NCBI GenBank assembly: GCA_910575405.1
Contig: CAJTER010000002.1
Span: 1 to 64,000 of the forward strand
Source of the DNA: Clostridia bacterium
GTDB lineage: Bacteria > Bacillota > Clostridia > Peptostreptococcales > Anaerovoracaceae
DNA length: 64,000 nucleotides
Direction: 5' to 3'
In this document: positions 62,321 to 64,000 of the stretch, piece by piece
Numbering within the stretch: position 1 is the stretch's first letter
Layout: the number at the start of each line of letters is the position of its first letter
Made by a program: the position numbers and the translations under genes
The notes under the pieces: model-generated
Seen by the model: the letters and a program-made list of their open reading frames with translations, nothing else
What the model was told of the DNA's origin: nothing
Databases searched by the model: none

Positions 62321-64000
62321 CTACAGCAGGCCCTGATCGGATAAAATCATTTGCGCTATTTCAACAGCCCTTGCACCGGAGGCGCCATCTGGCCCCTGCA
62401 GATTCAAAACGAAGATCTGCGGGCCGGATGGTGGTTCTGTATAACCGACAAACCATCCGTTGATGGTTTTGCCATCCACCATTCCAGTTCCGGTTTTCCC
62501 GGAGAAACGGTCAGAGATTTTAAGAGAACTCTTAATCGCTCTTATATGTTCTTCCCGAAAGCCCCATCTGTTTTCATAAAGTCCAGTCAGGAGCACGACC
62601 TGTTCGAAAGGAGAGATTTTCAAAGAAGATTCCATCCAAAAGCGGGAAACTCCTCCGCTGAGATCGCAATTTCCATAACCGATAAAATCATAGAACTTCT
62701 GAAGCGCTCCTTTTCCTGCTTTTTTATCGAGATTTTGGAAATACCAGTTGACGGAAGAGCGCATAGCAGAGTTCAGAGTCTGATCTCTGTTCCAGGCATC
62801 CAGAGGATAAACAGTCCCATCCCACTTTTGGAAAGAAGCCTCTGTAAAGCCGGACTCCAGGGCAAGAAGACCGCTGTAAATTTTATACGTAGAATTTGGG
62901 GAGACTCTGGCAGTGGCAGCATCTTTATTATAAACAATATAAGAGTCCTTTTTCAGGTCATAGAGGACAAAACTCCCCTGTAGATCGCCAAAGTAGGTTT
63001 GAAGATTTTTGTATTCGATATTCATGTCTGCAGCAGGGGTGTAGGACTCATCGGTAAGTGAAGCAGCCGAAGGAGCAAAGGCAGAAGCGGCAATCACCAT
63101 GACAGCAAGGAACACATAACTCATTCTGCGGCAGTGGGAGTTCGGCATACGAAACTCGGCAACGTGGATGATTCTTTTGTAAAGAGCCTTTGCGGTCTGC
63201 TTCATTCCCACGGCAGGAAAGGTCTGGCCGGCTGCACAGTCGATGAGTACGCGCCCATAGGTTAGCTGCTGCCGTTTATCAAGGAGCGCAAGAACAAAGC
63301 TGTCACAGCAGAGCTCCCGATCATGCTCCATTTGTTTTACCGCATACCAGACAAAGGGATTATACCAATTGAACGCGAGAAAGAGCTGCATCGCGAGATT
63401 GAGAAGGGCATCTTTGTGTTTGCAGTGAACCAGCTCGTGCAGCAGAATATAGGGCAGCTGCTTCTCCTTACAGCCCTTGGGGAGCAAGATACAGGGGTTA
63501 AAAAATCCCATTGCAGCGGGACTCTTAAGACTGTCCACATCGGATATGCGAAGCTTTACAGGCAGGTTCATATGAATCTTATCCTGACAACGGTACAGTT
63601 CTGCGAGCAGGGAGGGCGGAGCAGCAGTGGAAGCCCGGCAGAGGCGGCGAACTCCATAAATTCCGCGGAAAATTCGAACTATCATGAACATAGTCCCCAT
63701 GAGCCAGACAGCAAGAAGGCCAGCAGCAGCGGGCTGTGAAATCAGGCTGTGCGCATTAACAAAGAGATCCTCGGGAGTATCGTGTGAAAGCCCGGCAGCT
63801 GCCAGAGAGAAGGCTGCGGCAGATGGCAAATCAGAAGGAGCGGACTCAAAGCTACCTTGGAATTTGGGAAAAAAAGAAGCTGCAGGGCCTGCCAGAGGAA
63901 CGAACCATATATAGTAATGCACACTTGCCGTAATTCTGCCAGAAAGCAGCTTTTTTAAAATGGAGATCATACAAATGAGAAAGGACACAAAAAGGGAGAA
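62321..64000 (-). CDS. blaR1: BlaR1/MecR1-type beta-lactam sensor, start beyond the window
   Basis: Membrane M56-family metallopeptidase with a penicillin-binding sensor domain. The frame is still open at base 64000, so the N-terminus is missing. From the N-terminal side: membrane helices (HYYIWFVPLAGPAASFF), zinc motif ILLHELVHCKHKDALL, then EHDRELCCDSFVLALL, a further helix, and an extracytoplasmic class-D-like sensor with SPNSTYKIYSG (STYK acylation site), SVNWYFQNL and FSGKTGTGMV. On acylation such sensors release repression by BlaI/MecI. Partial coordinates; a blaI gene is expected beyond the right edge. Confidence 0.92.
   Translation of the reverse strand, partial: FSLFVSFLICMISILKKLLSGRITASVHYYIWFVPLAGPAASFFPKFQGSFESAPSDLPSAAAFSLAAAGLSHDTPEDLFVNAHSLISQPAAAGLLAVWLMGTMFMIVRIFRGIYGVRRLCRASTAAPPSLLAELYRCQDKIHMNLPVKLRISDVDSLKSPAAMGFFNPCILLPKGCKEKQLPYILLHELVHCKHKDALLNLAMQLFLAFNWYNPFVWYAVKQMEHDRELCCDSFVLALLDKRQQLTYGRVLIDCAAGQTFPAVGMKQTAKALYKRIIHVAEFRMPNSHCRRMSYVFLAVMVIAASAFAPSAASLTDESYTPAADMNIEYKNLQTYFGDLQGSFVLYDLKKDSYIVYNKDAATARVSPNSTYKIYSGLLALESGFTEASFQKWDGTVYPLDAWNRDQTLNSAMRSSVNWYFQNLDKKAGKGALQKFYDFIGYGNCDLSGGVSRFWMESSLKISPFEQVVLLTGLYENRWGFREEHIRAIKSSLKISDRFSGKTGTGMVDGKTINGWFVGYTEPPSGPQIFVLNLQGPDGASGARAVEIAQMILSDQGLL

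Noticed and set aside
1-64000. CRISPR arrays, tRNA or rRNA genes
   Set aside because: No regularly spaced direct repeats and no cloverleaf or rRNA-like sequence were seen in the intergenic regions.

Overview
The window reads as the chromosome of a motile, endospore-forming anaerobic Bacillota of the class Clostridia. The evidence is flagellin, a complete spoIIIAA-AH operon, radical-SAM and ferredoxin-rich enzymes, a 2-hydroxyacyl-CoA dehydratase-type locus and moderate GC. Family or genus cannot be fixed from this sequence; no rRNA or tRNA gene was seen.

Layout. (1) 1-17.1 kb: the 3' part of a flagellin gene, then a long same-strand surface-glycan or flagellin-modification island. It holds two stand-alone GT2 glycosyltransferases, a CDP-sugar pyrophosphorylase (RfbF type), a CDP-glycerol-transferase-like protein, three FkbM-type methyltransferases, a radical-SAM/GT2 fusion, a second radical-SAM protein, a B12-type radical-SAM protein with a TPR tail, and an aldo/keto reductase fused to ferredoxin and FkbM-like domains. 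A decayed TnpB element (about 3.2-4.1 kb) interrupts it. (2) 17.8-29 kb: conserved core, namely spoIIIA, then an Asp23-family gene, nusB, a TsaD paralogue, xseA, xseB, ispA, dxs and tlyA. (3) 29-34 kb: IS110 and nuclease remnants, an Rrf2 regulator divergent from a broken flavodoxin gene under twin operators, and a MoxR ATPase / metallopeptidase-VWA pair. (4) 34-41.2 kb: an eroded locus with a LysR regulator, two dehydratase-family genes, a polyferredoxin, an activase and aldo/keto reductases. Most genes here carry an internal deletion or truncation. (5) 41.2-49.4 kb: a DUF4230 protein, a BceRS-BceAB-like module, a frameshifted small-protein/GNAT pair, and an ECF sigma/anti-sigma pair. (6) 49.6-51.3 kb: an apparently intact IS30-family element. 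(7) 51.4-60.1 kb: housekeeping genes (P-loop protein, EamA exporter, CoA-type Nudix hydrolase, nitrilase, BMP lipoprotein, citrate synthase, dGTPase, DUF445, nitroreductase). (8) 60.1-64 kb: a MecA-type penicillin-binding protein under two BlaI/MecI-like operators, convergent with a BlaR1/MecR1-type sensor that runs off the window.

Working together. Region 1 most likely builds and decorates a flagellar or surface glycan. SpoIIIAA-AH builds the forespore-mother cell channel. The MoxR/VWA pair probably forms an ATP-driven remodelling complex. Sensor, operators and PBP in region 8 look like a beta-lactam-inducible resistance circuit. The commonest form of decay is small internal deletion and homopolymer or dinucleotide slippage, concentrated at 3.2-4.1, 29-31, 34-41 and 47-48 kb.
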